This document shows, piece after piece, positions 8,443 to 17,817 of a stretch of DNA of 64,000 nucleotides. The notes beneath the pieces are model-generated. The model had not been told where the DNA came from. It worked only from the letters and a program-made list of their open reading frames with translations, and did no database searches. The DNA is taken from contig NZ_JAVFCB010000001.1 of assembly GCF_030865425.1 (NCBI RefSeq), positions 483,482-547,481 of the forward strand, written 5' to 3'. Both the position numbers and the translations under genes were made by a program. Source of the DNA: Microbacterium capsulatum (GTDB taxonomy: Bacteria > Actinomycetota > Actinomycetes > Actinomycetales > Microbacteriaceae). Numbering within the stretch: the first letter of the stretch is position 1; the number at the start of each line of letters is the position of its first letter.

Positions 8443-9201
8443 ATGTCCGGGCATTCCAAGTGGGCCACGACCAAGCACAAGAAGGCCGTCATCGACGCGC
8501 GCCGTGCCAAGTCCTGGGCCAAGCTCATCAAGAACATCGAGGTCGCGGCCAAGCTCGGCGGTGCCGACCTCGCGGGCAACCCCACCCTCTTCGACGCCGT
8601 CCTGAAGGCCAAGAAGACCTCCGTCCCGAAGGACAACATCGACCGCGCCATCAAGCGCGGCGCCGGCATCGGCGGCGAGTCGGTCGAGTACGCCTCGATC
8701 ATGTACGAGGGCTACGGCGCGAATGGCGTGGCGCTCATGATCGAGTGTCTGACCGACAACAAGAACCGCGCCGCCGCCGAGGTGCGCACGGCTCTCAGCC
8801 GCAACGGCGGGACGCTCGCGGATCCCGGCAGCGTCGCCTACAACTTCACCCGCAAGGGCGTCATCGTCGTCGACGGCGAGGGCACCACCGAGGACGACGT
8901 CATGATGGCGGCCCTCGAGGCCGGCGCCGAGGAGATCGAGCCGCACGCGCAGGGCTTCGAGGTCATCACCGACGCCTCCGACCTCGTCGCGGTGCGCACT
9001 GCGCTGCAGGAGGCGGGCATCGAGTACGAATCGGCCGACGTCGAGTTCGTGCCGAACCTCAAGGTCGAGATCGACGCCGACGCGGCGCGCAAGATCTTCC
9101 GTCTCATCGACGCCCTCGAGGACAGCGACGACGTGCAGAACGTGTACGCGAACTTCGACCTCACCGCCGAGGTCCAGGCCGAGCTCGAGGAAGACGAGTA
9201 G
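8443..9201 (+). CDS. YebC/PmpR family DNA-binding or translation factor
   Basis: The 252-residue protein opens with the family hallmark [20 protein letters not shown] and keeps the [25 protein letters not shown] centre. YebC proteins have been described as transcription regulators and more recently as ribosome-associated factors helping translation of difficult motifs. They commonly sit beside ruvC, as here. I chose the ATG at 8443 because it gives the canonical N-terminus and has GGGAGA upstream. An ATG at 8398 would add 15 residues not typical of the family. Confidence 0.93.
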   Translation: MSGHSKWATTKHKKAVIDARRAKSWAKLIKNIEVAAKLGGADLAGNPTLFDAVLKAKKTSVPKDNIDRAIKRGAGIGGESVEYASIMYEGYGANGVALMIECLTDNKNRAAAEVRTALSRNGGTLADPGSVAYNFTRKGVIVVDGEGTTEDDVMMAALEAGAEEIEPHAQGFEVITDASDLVAVRTALQEAGIEYESADVEFVPNLKVEIDADAARKIFRLIDALEDSDDVQNVYANFDLTAEVQAELEEDE

Positions 9202-9223
9202 GCCGCACCCGCGGACCGCTCCC

Positions 9224-9266
9224 GACGGCCGCGCCGCGATCGCTCCGGCGATCCGGCGCGGCCGTC
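9224..9266 (+). terminator. long hairpin after yebC
   Basis: GACGGCCGCGCCG (9224-9236) pairs perfectly with CGGCGCGGCCGTC (9254-9266), and the loop itself folds (GATCG with CGATC). There is no U-tract, as is common in high-GC actinobacteria. Confidence 0.6.
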
Positions 9267-9312
9267 CGCGTCTCCGGCCGCGCGCCTCGCCGCGGGGGAG
9301 TGCAGCCCCGCC

Positions 9313-9318
9313 TAGCCT
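9313..9318 (+). promoter_or_regulatory. -10 box for leaderless ruvC
   Basis: TAGCCT ends six bases before the ATG at 9325 and three before the ATG at 9322. The six-base spacing recurs across the window and favours 9325. Confidence 0.55.
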
Positions 9319-9324
9319 GGGATG

Positions 9325-9915
9325 ATGACGGCGACGAGAAGGGTGCTCGGGATCGACCCGGGGCTCACCCGGTGCGGCGTCGGCGTCGTGGACGTCGACC
9401 CGATGCGCCGCGGCACCCTGGTGCACGTCGGCGTGATCCGCACGCCCGTCGACGCGCCGATCGGTGAGCGCCTCGCCGCCGTCGCCGCGGGCATCCGGGC
9501 CGTGATCGCCGAGCACGCCCCCGACGCCGTCGCGGTCGAGCGCGTCTTCGCGCAGCAGAACAGCCACACCGTGATGGGTACGGCCCAGGCCAGCGGCGTT
9601 GCACTGCTCATCGCCGCCGAGCACGGACTGCCCGCCGCCACGCACACGCCGAGCGAGGTGAAGGCGGCGGTGACCGGATACGGATCCGCGGACAAGAAGC
9701 AGGTGCAGGCGATGATCGCCCGGATCCTGCGGCTGGACGCTCCGCCACAGCCGGCCGATGCCGCCGACGCCCTGGCGATCGCCCTGTGCCACGCCTGGCG
9801 GGGTCCGGGTCTCACCGCCGGAACCGCGGCATCGGGAGGCGCGCAGACGCCCGCGCAGAAGGCCTGGGCGGACGCGGAGCGTGTCGCTCGAACATATCTA
9901 CGAGCACGTGCGTAG
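9325..9915 (+). CDS. ruvC: crossover junction endodeoxyribonuclease RuvC
   Basis: The 196-residue Holliday junction resolvase cuts four-way junctions presented by RuvAB. Its acidic active site is visible: Asp in LGIDPGLTRCG (near residue 9), Glu in VAVERVFAQQN (near 73), and the Asp pair in PADAADALAIALCHAW (near 145). An adjacent ATG at 9322 would add one Met. Two tandem ATGs leave the start ambiguous by one codon, but the -10 spacing favours 9325. A Gly/Ala-rich tail follows the catalytic domain. ruvA starts nine bases after the stop from its own -10 box. Confidence 0.96.
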   Translation: MTATRRVLGIDPGLTRCGVGVVDVDPMRRGTLVHVGVIRTPVDAPIGERLAAVAAGIRAVIAEHAPDAVAVERVFAQQNSHTVMGTAQASGVALLIAAEHGLPAATHTPSEVKAAVTGYGSADKKQVQAMIARILRLDAPPQPADAADALAIALCHAWRGPGLTAGTAASGGAQTPAQKAWADAERVARTYLRARA

Positions 9916-9918
9916 ACT
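9913..9918 (+). promoter_or_regulatory. -10 box for leaderless ruvA
   Basis: TAGACT begins with the ruvC stop codon and ends six bases before the ruvA ATG, so ruvAB can be transcribed independently of ruvC as a leaderless message. Confidence 0.55.
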
Positions 9919-9924
9919 TCTGCC

Positions 9925-10527
9925 ATGATCTCCTCGCTCCGCGGCACCGTGCTGTCCGCGACCTCTGACTCCGTGATCGTCGAGGTCGGCGGCGTCGGCT
10001 TCTCCGTGGCGGTCCCGGGCGACGTCGCGCACACCGCCCGCATCGGTCACGAGCTGCGGCTGCACACGTCACTGATCGTCCGCGAGGACGCACTGTCCCT
10101 CTACGGTTTCGCCGATCCCACCGAGCTCGAGGTGTTCGGGCACCTGCTCGGGGTCACCGGGGTGGGTCCGAAGTCAGCACTCGGCGTGCTCTCGCACCTG
10201 TCCGTCGATCAGATCGCCTCCGCCGTCGCGGACGATGACGACGCCCCGTTCCGTCGCGTCTCCGGCATCGGCCCGAAGACCGCCAAGCTCATCGTCGTCC
10301 AGCTCGCCGGCAAGCTGCAGCCGCCCGCCGCGACGCCGACCAAGGCCTCCGTGGACGACGAGGTCACGACGCAGCTCGTGGCCGCGCTCATCGGGCTCGG
10401 CTGGACCGAGCGCGTGGCCGCGGAGGCCGCGGAGCGCAGCACGGCCGACGCCTCCGAGACCGAGCGCGGATCCGTGGCGCTCCTCCTGCGCCGCACCCTG
10501 GCGACCCTGGGGCCGGCGCGTGGCTGA
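9925..10527 (+). CDS. ruvA: Holliday junction branch migration protein RuvA
   Basis: The 200-residue protein binds four-way junctions as a tetramer and loads RuvB. An N-terminal OB fold ([15 protein letters not shown]) is followed by two helix-hairpin-helix motifs, [12 protein letters not shown] (near residue 78) and [12 protein letters not shown] (near 113). A Pro/Ala-rich linker and a C-terminal RuvB-interacting domain come last. The RuvB GTG start lies inside its last codons (8-base overlap). Confidence 0.97.
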   Translation: MISSLRGTVLSATSDSVIVEVGGVGFSVAVPGDVAHTARIGHELRLHTSLIVREDALSLYGFADPTELEVFGHLLGVTGVGPKSALGVLSHLSVDQIASAVADDDDAPFRRVSGIGPKTAKLIVVQLAGKLQPPAATPTKASVDDEVTTQLVAALIGLGWTERVAAEAAERSTADASETERGSVALLLRRTLATLGPARG

Positions 10528-11548
10528 GTTCCGGGATTCCGGCGAGGCCGTCGACGAGGTCGAGCTCGCGATCGAGGGCGCCCTGCGCCCGGCCAGCCTC
10601 GACGAGTTCGTCGGCCAGCACAAGGTCCGCGGGCAGATGAAGCTCCTGCTCGACGCGGCGCGCATCCAGGAGCGCCCCGCCGACCACATCCTGCTGTCCG
10701 GCCCTCCCGGGCTCGGCAAGACCACCCTGGCGATGATCGTCGCGCACGAGAGCGGCCGGGCGCTGCGCATGTCCAGCGGCCCCGCGATCCAGCACGCCGG
10801 CGACCTCGCCGCCCTGCTGTCCAGCCTCACGCCCGGCGAGGTCCTGTTCATCGACGAGATCCACCGCATGGCGCGCTCCGCGGAGGAGATGCTGTACCTC
10901 GCCATGGAGGACTTCCGGATCGACATCATGGTCGGCAAGGGCGCGGGTGCGACGAGCATCCCGCTCGAGTTGGCCCCGTTCACCCTCGTGGGCGCGACCA
11001 CCCGCTCCGGCCTGCTCCCGAATCCCCTCCGCGACCGCTTCGGGTTCACCGCCCATCTGGAGTACTACGACCCCGAGGAGCTGGAGCGGGTCGTCGAGCG
11101 CTCGGCGATCGTCCTCGGCGTGGAGGTGCCGGCCGTCGCCCGCGCCGAGATCGCCCGCCGCTCCCGGGGCACGCCCCGCATCGCGAACCGGCTGCTGCGC
11201 CGCGTGCGCGACTACGCCCTCGTGCACGGCGGGGGGTCCTCGGCATCCGTCGAGGACGTGCGCGCCGCGCTCGAGCTCTACGACGTCGACCGCATCGGCT
11301 TGGACCGGCTGGACCGGGCGGTGCTGGACGCGATCGTGCGTCGGTTCCGCGGCGGACCGGTGGGCCTCAGCACTCTCGCGGTGTCGGTGGGCGAGGAGCC
11401 GGACACCATCGAGAGCGTCGTCGAGCCGTACCTCGTGCGGATCGGATTCATGGGGCGTACGCCGCGCGGCCGGATCGCGATGCCGGAGGCTTACGCCCAC
11501 CTGGGAGTGGCCCATCCCGAGGGGGCCGCGCTTTTCGATGACCTATAA
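10520..11548 (+). CDS. ruvB: Holliday junction branch migration ATPase RuvB
   Basis: The 342-residue AAA+ motor drives branch migration with RuvA. Walker [12 protein letters not shown] (near residue 59), Walker [10 protein letters not shown] (near 109), sensor [18 protein letters not shown] (near 157) and a C-terminal winged helix ending near [12 protein letters not shown] are all visible. The start is the GTG at 10520, which gives MAEFRDSGE and overlaps ruvA by eight bases. The same frame is open further upstream only as a shadow of ruvA. Its stop codon is part of the TATAAT box for yajC. Confidence 0.97.
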   Translation: MAEFRDSGEAVDEVELAIEGALRPASLDEFVGQHKVRGQMKLLLDAARIQERPADHILLSGPPGLGKTTLAMIVAHESGRALRMSSGPAIQHAGDLAALLSSLTPGEVLFIDEIHRMARSAEEMLYLAMEDFRIDIMVGKGAGATSIPLELAPFTLVGATTRSGLLPNPLRDRFGFTAHLEYYDPEELERVVERSAIVLGVEVPAVARAEIARRSRGTPRIANRLLRRVRDYALVHGGGSSASVEDVRAALELYDVDRIGLDRLDRAVLDAIVRRFRGGPVGLSTLAVSVGEEPDTIESVVEPYLVRIGFMGRTPRGRIAMPEAYAHLGVAHPEGAALFDDL

Positions 11549-11549
11549 T
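11544..11549 (+). promoter_or_regulatory. consensus -10 box for yajC-secDF
   Basis: A perfect TATAAT overlaps the ruvB stop codon. Transcription would start near 11556, about 68 bases upstream of yajC. Confidence 0.55.
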
Positions 11550-11623
11550 CGCTGAAGACTTCCACCGTCCCCCTCTTTTGCGTGCCATCGGTGGCGCGCA
11601 TGCCCGAAAGGCCCTGCTTCCGC

Positions 11624-12064
11624 ATGAACATCATGAACTTCCTCTCCCAGTACGGTCTCTTCATCGTCCTGGCGATCCTCCTCGTCTTCATGGTGCTCAG
11701 CACCCGCCGGCGCAACGCCCGGATGAAGCAGGAGCAGGAGAAGAAGGCGAACGAGACCGTCCCGGGCGCGAAGGTGCTGCTGCAGGGCGGCCTGTACGGC
11801 ACGATCGTCGCGTTCGACCCGCAGAACCTGGACCGTCCTGCCGAGGTGGAGATCGCCCCGGGCGTCGTCATCGAGGTGCACTCGCAGGCGATCCTGCGCG
11901 TCGTCGAGGAGGAGCAGGCCGCTCCCGCCGCGGAGGAGGAGCACACCCCCCTCGACGAGCGCACCCCGCTGGACGAGCGCCCCGCCGCGCAGGACGACGT
12001 CCCGGTCGAGACCGCCGAGGAGACCCGCGCCCGTCTGGAGCGCGACGCGGACGACAAGAACTGA
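11624..12064 (+). CDS. yajC: preprotein translocase accessory subunit YajC
   Basis: The 146-residue single-pass membrane protein associates with SecDF and SecYEG. MNFLSQYGLFIVLAILLVFM is the membrane helix, followed by the basic STRRRNARMKQEQEKK segment and the conserved VLLQGGLYGTIVAF core. The tail is Glu/Ala-rich and acidic. Starts at GTG 11582 and ATG 11624 are both in frame. I chose 11624 because it places the hydrophobic segment near the N-terminus, with GAAAGG upstream. secD follows 65 bases on. Confidence 0.93.
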   Translation: MNIMNFLSQYGLFIVLAILLVFMVLSTRRRNARMKQEQEKKANETVPGAKVLLQGGLYGTIVAFDPQNLDRPAEVEIAPGVVIEVHSQAILRVVEEEQAAPAAEEEHTPLDERTPLDERPAAQDDVPVETAEETRARLERDADDKN

Positions 12065-12129
12065 CTCGGACCCGCTCTCGCTGAAGCCCATGCTCGCTGA
12101 GAGCCCCTCCTAGAAAGCGACGAACCTTC

Positions 12130-13860
12130 GTGGCATCTTCTTCCCCCGTCAAGCACGCCTGGCGGGTCCTTCTCGGTCTGCTCATCGCGACCGGTGTGCT
12201 GTTCGCGATCAACGCGGGCGGCGTGCTCTTCAGCAAGAGTTCCTGGACCCCTGCGCTCGCCCTCGACCTGCAGGGCGGCACGCAGATCATCCTCAGCGCG
12301 CAGACGCCGAACGGATCCGCGCCGACCAGCGACCAGCTGGACCAGGCCGCGCAGATCATCCGCCAGCGTGTGGACGCCTCGGGCGTCGGCGAGGCCGACA
12401 TCACCACCGAGGGCGGCCGCAACATCGTGGTCCAGATCCCGGGCAAGGCGGACGACGCCACGCGCAACCGCATCCAGGCCAGCGCAAAGCTCGAGCTGCG
12501 CCCGGTGCTCGCGGCGACCGACCCGGCGACCTCGTTCGTCGGACAGGACGGCAAGCAGACGCCCTACCCGACGGCCGGGCCGGATCTCGCGTCCACGCCG
12601 TCGCCCAAGCCGACCGACGGCAGCGACCTCTCCTGGGTCACGCCGAAGCTGCAGGCGCAGTTCCTCTCGTACGACTGCAAGACCAAGCGCGACGCCTCGC
12701 GACTGCCGGCGGACCAGCCGCTCATCGCGTGCGACGAGAACGGCCAGGCGAAGTACCTGCTCGGTCCCGTCGCGCTCGACGGCACGTCCATCAGCGACGC
12801 CATCAGCGGCATGAACCAGCAGAACGGCCAGTGGGAGGTGAACCTCACCTTCGACTCCAAGGGCACGAAGATCTTCGGCGATGTCAGCCAGCGCCTCTAC
12901 GCCTACAAGGGTCAGGGCCTCAGCCCCCGCGACCAGTTCGCGTTCGTGCTGGACGGCTCGGTCGTCTCCGCGCCGTCCATGAACGGCATCATCCTCGACG
13001 GCCGGCCCTCGATCAGCGGATCCTTCACCCAGGAGACGGCGAAGACCCTCGCCGACCAGCTCAAGTACGGCGCGCTGCCGCTCAGCTTCAAGGTGGAGAG
13101 CTCCGACACGATCTCCGCGACCCTCGGCTCTCAGCAGCTGCAGATCGGTCTCATCGCCGGCCTCATCGGCCTCGCGCTGGTCGCCGCCTACTCGCTGCTG
13201 AGCTACCGGGCGCTCGGCTTCGTGATCGTCGCGTCGATCGCGGTGATGGCCGTGCTCACGTACATCATCATCAGCATCCTCGCGTGGCGGATCGGCTTCC
13301 GCCTGTCCCTCGCGGGCGTCGCCGGTCTGATCGTGTCGATCGGATTCACCGCCGACTCGTTCATCGTCTACTTCGAACGCATCCGGGACGAGCTGCGCGA
13401 CGGCAAGTCGATCACCGGCGCGGTCGAGGACGGCTGGGGTCGCGCCAAGCGCACGATCTACATCTCGAAGTCGATCAACGTGCTCGCGGCCGTGGTGCTC
13501 TACATCCTCGCCGACGCGACGGTGAAGGGCTTCGCGTTCACGCTCGGCCTCACCACACTCATCGACGTGTCGATCTTCGTGATCTTCACGCACCCCGTGA
13601 TGCAGATCCTGGCCCGCACCCGCTTCTTCGGCGACGGCCACCCGCTGTCCGGCATGGATCCGGAGGCCCTGGGGGCCGTGTACCGCACGCGCACTCAGTA
13701 CCGTGAGGTCGCGACCGCCTCGCAGGGGAAGGCTGCTCGCGCGGCCCGTTCCCGGGGCGAGGCCGAGCGCCGCCAGACCATCGCCGAGCGCAAGCGCGCG
13801 GAGGCTCTTGCGAGCGCGGAGTCGGGTTCGTCCCGCTCCGGGAACGAGGAGAACGACTGA
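12130..13860 (+). CDS. secD: protein translocase subunit SecD
   Basis: The 576-residue membrane protein, with SecF, uses the proton gradient to help pull proteins through SecYEG. An N-terminal membrane helix is followed by the periplasmic-type P1 domain with LALDLQGGTQIILSAQ. The C-terminal five-helix bundle is marked by KYGALPLSFKVESSDTISAT and VAGLIVSIGFTADSFIVYFE. A charged cytoplasmic tail rich in Arg, Ala and Glu (QGKAARAARSRGEAERRQ) ends it. The GTG start at 12130 follows AGAAAGCGACG. The stop overlaps the secF ATG by one base (TGATG). Confidence 0.97.
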   Translation: MASSSPVKHAWRVLLGLLIATGVLFAINAGGVLFSKSSWTPALALDLQGGTQIILSAQTPNGSAPTSDQLDQAAQIIRQRVDASGVGEADITTEGGRNIVVQIPGKADDATRNRIQASAKLELRPVLAATDPATSFVGQDGKQTPYPTAGPDLASTPSPKPTDGSDLSWVTPKLQAQFLSYDCKTKRDASRLPADQPLIACDENGQAKYLLGPVALDGTSISDAISGMNQQNGQWEVNLTFDSKGTKIFGDVSQRLYAYKGQGLSPRDQFAFVLDGSVVSAPSMNGIILDGRPSISGSFTQETAKTLADQLKYGALPLSFKVESSDTISATLGSQQLQIGLIAGLIGLALVAAYSLLSYRALGFVIVASIAVMAVLTYIIISILAWRIGFRLSLAGVAGLIVSIGFTADSFIVYFERIRDELRDGKSITGAVEDGWGRAKRTIYISKSINVLAAVVLYILADATVKGFAFTLGLTTLIDVSIFVIFTHPVMQILARTRFFGDGHPLSGMDPEALGAVYRTRTQYREVATASQGKAARAARSRGEAERRQTIAERKRAEALASAESGSSRSGNEEND

Positions 13861-14858
13861 TGCGTTCCATGAACGAGTTCGGCAACGACCTCTACTCCGG
13901 AAAGACCTCCTTCCCGTTCGTCGGAAAGCGGCGGATCTGGTTCATCATCGCGATCCTGCTCGTGGTGGGATCGGTCCTCGTCCCGCTGGTCCGCCCCGTG
14001 CAGTTCTCGATCGAGTTCACCGGCGGCTCCCAGTTCACCGTCGAGGCCCCGGCGGACCGGAACCAGAACCTCGCGACGCAGGCCGTGCACACGATCACCC
14101 CCGCGATCACGACCAAGGTGACGACCGTCAGCAACCGCGACATCCGCGTGCAGACCGGCCAGATGGAGCCGGAGCAGACCACGCAGGTCGCCGCGGCGCT
14201 GGCCAAGGCCTACAACGTGCCGGTCGACAAGGTGAACGCCTCGTTCATCGGCCCGAGCTGGGGCGCGAACGTGACCCGGCAGTCGCTGTGGGGCCTCGTG
14301 ATCTTCCTCGCGCTGACCTTCCTGATCCTCGCGTTCTACTTCCGCACCTGGAAGATGTCCGCGGCGGCGATCCTCGGTCTGCTGGACGTGCTGATCATCA
14401 CGATCGGCGTCTACGCGCTGGCCGGTTTCGAGATCTCGCCGGCGGCGGTGATCGGTTTCCTCACGATCCTCGCGTACTCGCTGTACGACACCACGGTCGT
14501 GTTCGACAAGATCCGCGAGAACACCACGGAAGAGGGCTCGAAGTCCGCCCGGACCTTCGGTGAATCGGTGAACCTCGCGGTGAACCAGACCCTCGTGCGG
14601 TCGATCAACACGGCGATCATCGCTGCGCTGCCCGTCGGCGCCATCCTGTTCATCGGCGCCTTCTGGCTCGGTGCGCAGACCCTGACGGACATCTCGCTGT
14701 CGATCTTCGTGGGCATCCTCGTGGCGACGTACTCGACGCTGTTCATGGCGGCGCCGCTGTACTCGCTGTTCCGCGAGAACGAGAAGTCGATCGCGGATCA
14801 CGACAAGCGGGTCATCGAGGCGCGCAACCGCGCGACGATCGCCGCCGTCGAGGTCTGA
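13860..14858 (+). CDS. secF: protein translocase subunit SecF
   Basis: The 332-residue partner of SecD has six predicted membrane helices, the P1-type motif SIEFTGGSQFTVEAP near residue 44, and the SecF signature AYSLYDTTVVFDKIREN near residue 210. A second Met at codon 4 is an alternative start, but TGATG coupling to secD favours 13860. In many actinobacteria apt follows secF; here rel follows after only 57 bases. Confidence 0.97.
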   Translation: MRSMNEFGNDLYSGKTSFPFVGKRRIWFIIAILLVVGSVLVPLVRPVQFSIEFTGGSQFTVEAPADRNQNLATQAVHTITPAITTKVTTVSNRDIRVQTGQMEPEQTTQVAAALAKAYNVPVDKVNASFIGPSWGANVTRQSLWGLVIFLALTFLILAFYFRTWKMSAAAILGLLDVLIITIGVYALAGFEISPAAVIGFLTILAYSLYDTTVVFDKIRENTTEEGSKSARTFGESVNLAVNQTLVRSINTAIIAALPVGAILFIGAFWLGAQTLTDISLSIFVGILVATYSTLFMAAPLYSLFRENEKSIADHDKRVIEARNRATIAAVEV

Positions 14859-14891
14859 TCCGCCGATGCGCCGCGCCGACCTCCGCGCTTG

Positions 14892-14897
14892 TAGGAT
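14892..14897 (+). promoter_or_regulatory. -10 box for rel
   Basis: TAGGAT would start transcription near 14904, leaving a very short leader containing TGGAGG before the ATG at 14916. Confidence 0.5.
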
Positions 14898-14915
14898 GAT
14901 CTGCCTGGAGGTCGG

Positions 14916-17159
14916 ATGAGCGAGGTCGGGACGACACAGGGATCCAGCCTGCGCAGACTGGTCCCTCGGATCTTCTCGCGCGCGCCCCGGATCAACGACC
15001 TCGACAACCTGATCCGCACCGTCCGGCAGAACCATCCCCGCGGCGACCTCTCGATCATCGAGCGCGCGTACGCGGTCGCGGCCGAGAAGCACCAGGGTCA
15101 GAAACGGCAGAGCGGCGAGCCGTACATCACGCATCCGCTCGCGGTGGCGCAGATCCTCGCGGACCTCGGCCTCGGCCCCCGGGCGATCGCGGCCGCCCTC
15201 CTGCACGACACCGTCGAGGACACCGGGTACGCGCTCACCGAGCTCGCCGCGACGTTCGGCGACGAGGTGGCGATGCTCGTCGACGGCGTCACCAAGCTCG
15301 ACAAGGTCAAGTACGGCGACAGCGCCCAGGCGGAGACCGTCCGCAAGATGATCGTCGCGATGTCCAAGGACATCCGGGTGCTCATCATCAAGCTCGCCGA
15401 CCGGCTGCACAACGCCCGCACCTGGGGCTTCGTCCCGCCGGAGAAGGCCGCGAAGAAGGCCACCGAGACGCTCGAGATCTACGCGCCGCTCGCGCACCGG
15501 CTGGGCATCCAGGCGATCAAGTCCGAGCTCGAGGACCTCTCCTTCGCAGTGCTGCACCCGAAGATCTATGCCGAGATCGACAGCCTCATCAAGCAGCGCA
15601 CCCCGCAGCGCGAGAAGTACATCCGCGAGGTCGTCGACGCGGTGGAGAGCGACCTGCGCGACCTCCGGGTGCGCGGCAAGGTCGCCGGACGGCCGAAGCA
15701 GCTCTACTCCGTCTACCAGAAGATGGTCGTCCGCGGTCGCGAGTTCGACGACATCTACGACCTCATCGGGATCCGCGTCCTGGTCGGCACCGTACGCGAC
15801 TGCTACGCCGTGCTCGGCGCGATCCACGCCCGCTGGACCCCGCTGCCCGGCCGGTTCAAGGACTACATCGCCACCCCGAAGTTCAACCTGTACCAGTCGC
15901 TGCACACGACCGTGATCGGCCCCGGCGGTCGCACCGTCGAGATCCAGATCCGCACGCACGAGATGCACCAGCAGGCCGAGTTCGGCGTCGCCGCGCACTG
16001 GATGTACAAGGAGCGGATGAACGGCGGCAAGGCCTCCACCGCCGACGCCGACATGACCTGGCTGGCGCACATCTCGGATTGGCAGGCGGAGACCGCCGAC
16101 CCGAGCGAGTTCCTCGACTCGCTGCGCTTCGAGATCGGCGCGAAGGAGGTCTACGTCTTCACGCCGAAGGGCCGCGTGATCGGCCTGCCCTCCGGGGCGA
16201 CGCCCGTCGACTTCGCGTACGCGGTGCACACCGAGATCGGCCACCGCACGATGGGCGCGAAGGTCAACGGCCGCCTCGTGCCGCTGGAGACCGCGCTGAA
16301 CAGCGGCGATGTGGTCGAGGTGTTCACGTCGAAGAACCCGGACGCCGGGCCCAGCCAGGACTGGCTGACGTTCGTGAAGAGCACCCGCGCGCGCAACAAG
16401 ATCCGCGGGTGGTTCACCAAGGAGCGCCGCGAGGAGGCGATCGAGCAGGGCAAGGAGGCGATCGCCCGTGCGATGCGCCGGCAGAACCTGCCCCTGCAGC
16501 GCCTGATGAACCAGGAGTCGTTCGCCGAGGTCGCGCGGCAGCTGCGCTACGAGGACGTCTCGGCGCTGTACGCAGCGGTCGGCGAGGGCCACGTGTCCAC
16601 CCAGTCCGTGCTGGAGAAGGTCACGGCGCTCATCTCCGCGACCGAGGACACCAGCACCGGCACGATCGACCTGCCCGCGCACGGCCGCAGCCGCGCACCC
16701 CGCGAGGGCGATTCGGGCGTCCTGGTCCGCGGTGCGGCGGACATCCTGGTCAAGCTCGCGAAGTGCTGCACGCCCGTGCCGGGCGACGAGATCGTCGGGT
16801 TCGTCACCCGGGGGAGCGGCGTCTCCGTGCACCGCGCGGACTGCGTGAACGTCAAGGCGCTGTCCGCGGAGAAGGACCGCATGGTCGACGTGGAGTGGGC
16901 GCCGACCACGCGCAGCATCTTCCTCGTGCAGATCCAGGTCGAGGCGCTCGATCGGGCGGGCCTGCTCTCCGACGTCACCCGGGTGCTCAGCGAGCACCAC
17001 GTGAACATCCTCTCGGCGACCGTGCAGACCACGTCGGACCGGCTGGCGCTGAGCCGCTTCGTGTTCGAGATGGGCGACACCGTGCACCTGGACCGGGTGC
17101 TGAACGCCGTCCGCCGCATCGACGCCGTGTACGACGTCTACCGGGTCACCTCGTCCTGA
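14916..17159 (+). CDS. relA: bifunctional (p)ppGpp synthetase/hydrolase Rel
   Basis: The 747-residue stringent-response enzyme makes and degrades (p)ppGpp. In order: an HD hydrolase domain with ALLHDTVEDTG (near residue 95), a synthetase domain with GRFKDYIATPKFNLYQSLHT (near 313), a TGS domain (VYVFTPKGRVIGLPSGATPV, near 410), a zinc-finger-like CCTPVPGDEIVGF (near 620), and a C-terminal ACT domain. The RXKD form (RFKD) of the synthetase loop is the version known from bifunctional enzymes, and the HD residues are intact, so both activities are expected. The final 14 bases overlap the convergent downstream gene. Confidence 0.96.
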   Translation: MSEVGTTQGSSLRRLVPRIFSRAPRINDLDNLIRTVRQNHPRGDLSIIERAYAVAAEKHQGQKRQSGEPYITHPLAVAQILADLGLGPRAIAAALLHDTVEDTGYALTELAATFGDEVAMLVDGVTKLDKVKYGDSAQAETVRKMIVAMSKDIRVLIIKLADRLHNARTWGFVPPEKAAKKATETLEIYAPLAHRLGIQAIKSELEDLSFAVLHPKIYAEIDSLIKQRTPQREKYIREVVDAVESDLRDLRVRGKVAGRPKQLYSVYQKMVVRGREFDDIYDLIGIRVLVGTVRDCYAVLGAIHARWTPLPGRFKDYIATPKFNLYQSLHTTVIGPGGRTVEIQIRTHEMHQQAEFGVAAHWMYKERMNGGKASTADADMTWLAHISDWQAETADPSEFLDSLRFEIGAKEVYVFTPKGRVIGLPSGATPVDFAYAVHTEIGHRTMGAKVNGRLVPLETALNSGDVVEVFTSKNPDAGPSQDWLTFVKSTRARNKIRGWFTKERREEAIEQGKEAIARAMRRQNLPLQRLMNQESFAEVARQLRYEDVSALYAAVGEGHVSTQSVLEKVTALISATEDTSTGTIDLPAHGRSRAPREGDSGVLVRGAADILVKLAKCCTPVPGDEIVGFVTRGSGVSVHRADCVNVKALSAEKDRMVDVEWAPTTRSIFLVQIQVEALDRAGLLSDVTRVLSEHHVNILSATVQTTSDRLALSRFVFEMGDTVHLDRVLNAVRRIDAVYDVYRVTSS

Positions 17160-17733
17160 CGCCCTGAGGCTCATCCGCCCCCCGTGCGGCCGTCGCCTCG
17201 GCGAGGAACTGCGCGGCGCGGCGGAAGCCGGGCCCGCGCGGTCCGGCGAGGAGCCGGCGCTCTGCGCGTGCGGCGAGGTCCGGATCCATCAGGACGAGGG
17301 CGCGGGCCCAGTCCCACCGCTCCGGCACGGTCGTGGGCCAGCGGACGAGGTCGATGAGCGTGCGCTCCGGGGCGGTCACGGCCGCACCGCCGATCCGGAC
17401 GAGATCCTCGGGATCCAGCGCGGGGTCGTGGACGAGGATCCGGCGGCTCGCGGGTGCGCGGAGCCGGCGACCGACGGCGCTCTGCACCTCGTGCAGGTGC
17501 GGGGGAGCGTCGCCCGCGCCGTGGATCCACGCCGCGCTCATCCCCGCGAACGCGGCCTCGGGCATGGCCGCGATGAGCGGTGCCAGCGATGCGGCCCGCA
17601 GAGCGCCCGTCTCCACGAGGTCGGCGGGGGCGTAGGCCTCACCGAGCTCGACGACGTGCCCGTCCAGGCGCGCGGCACTGAGCTCGGCGCCGGACAGCCG
17701 GTCGCCGGGGAGATGGAGGAACGCGGGCTGCAC
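17146..17733 (-). CDS. AbiEi antitoxin-like protein (orphan)
   Basis: The 195-residue protein resembles the AbiEi-type/DUF-like proteins common in actinobacteria. It has an N-terminal region with ALRAASLAPLIAAMPEAAFAGMSAAWIHG and a later AAVTAPERTLIDLVRW segment, which matches the vtspertliDlar pattern of that group. No nucleotidyltransferase toxin partner is adjacent, so a type IV toxin-antitoxin role is not supported and a regulatory role is only a guess. The start is GTG at 17733. Its 3' end overlaps rel by 14 bases on the opposite strand. Confidence 0.55.
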   Translation of the reverse strand: MQPAFLHLPGDRLSGAELSAARLDGHVVELGEAYAPADLVETGALRAASLAPLIAAMPEAAFAGMSAAWIHGAGDAPPHLHEVQSAVGRRLRAPASRRILVHDPALDPEDLVRIGGAAVTAPERTLIDLVRWPTTVPERWDWARALVLMDPDLAARAERRLLAGPRGPGFRRAAQFLAEATAARGADEPQGVRTR

Positions 17734-17755
17734 GGGTCCAGTGTGGCGCAGACGA

Positions 17756-17789
17756 CACAGGGCGGGGATCCGAGGATCCCCGCCCTGTG
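17756..17789 (-). terminator. hairpin terminator of the DUF349 gene
   Basis: CACAGGGCGGGGATCC (17756-17771) and its exact complement (17774-17789) form a 16-bp inverted repeat with a two-base centre. It sits between two genes on the minus strand, downstream of the DUF349 stop. Confidence 0.7.
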
Positions 17790-17817
17790 GACAACGCGGC
17801 CGGTGGCGTCGGGGTTT

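Noticed and set aside
9267..9324. LexA box upstream of ruvC
   Set aside because: No TCGAAC/GTTCGA-like arms are present in the ruvC upstream region.
13695..17174. 1159-residue open frame on the minus strand opposite secF and rel
   Set aside because: It is antisense to well-identified genes and its composition (Arg, Asp, Val, His) is the usual shadow of GC-rich third codon positions. The same applies to the long minus-strand frames at 2272-4347, 37977-41636 and 51617-53647.
17146..17733. Type IV toxin-antitoxin module
   Set aside because: The AbiEi-like protein has no nucleotidyltransferase neighbour on either side.
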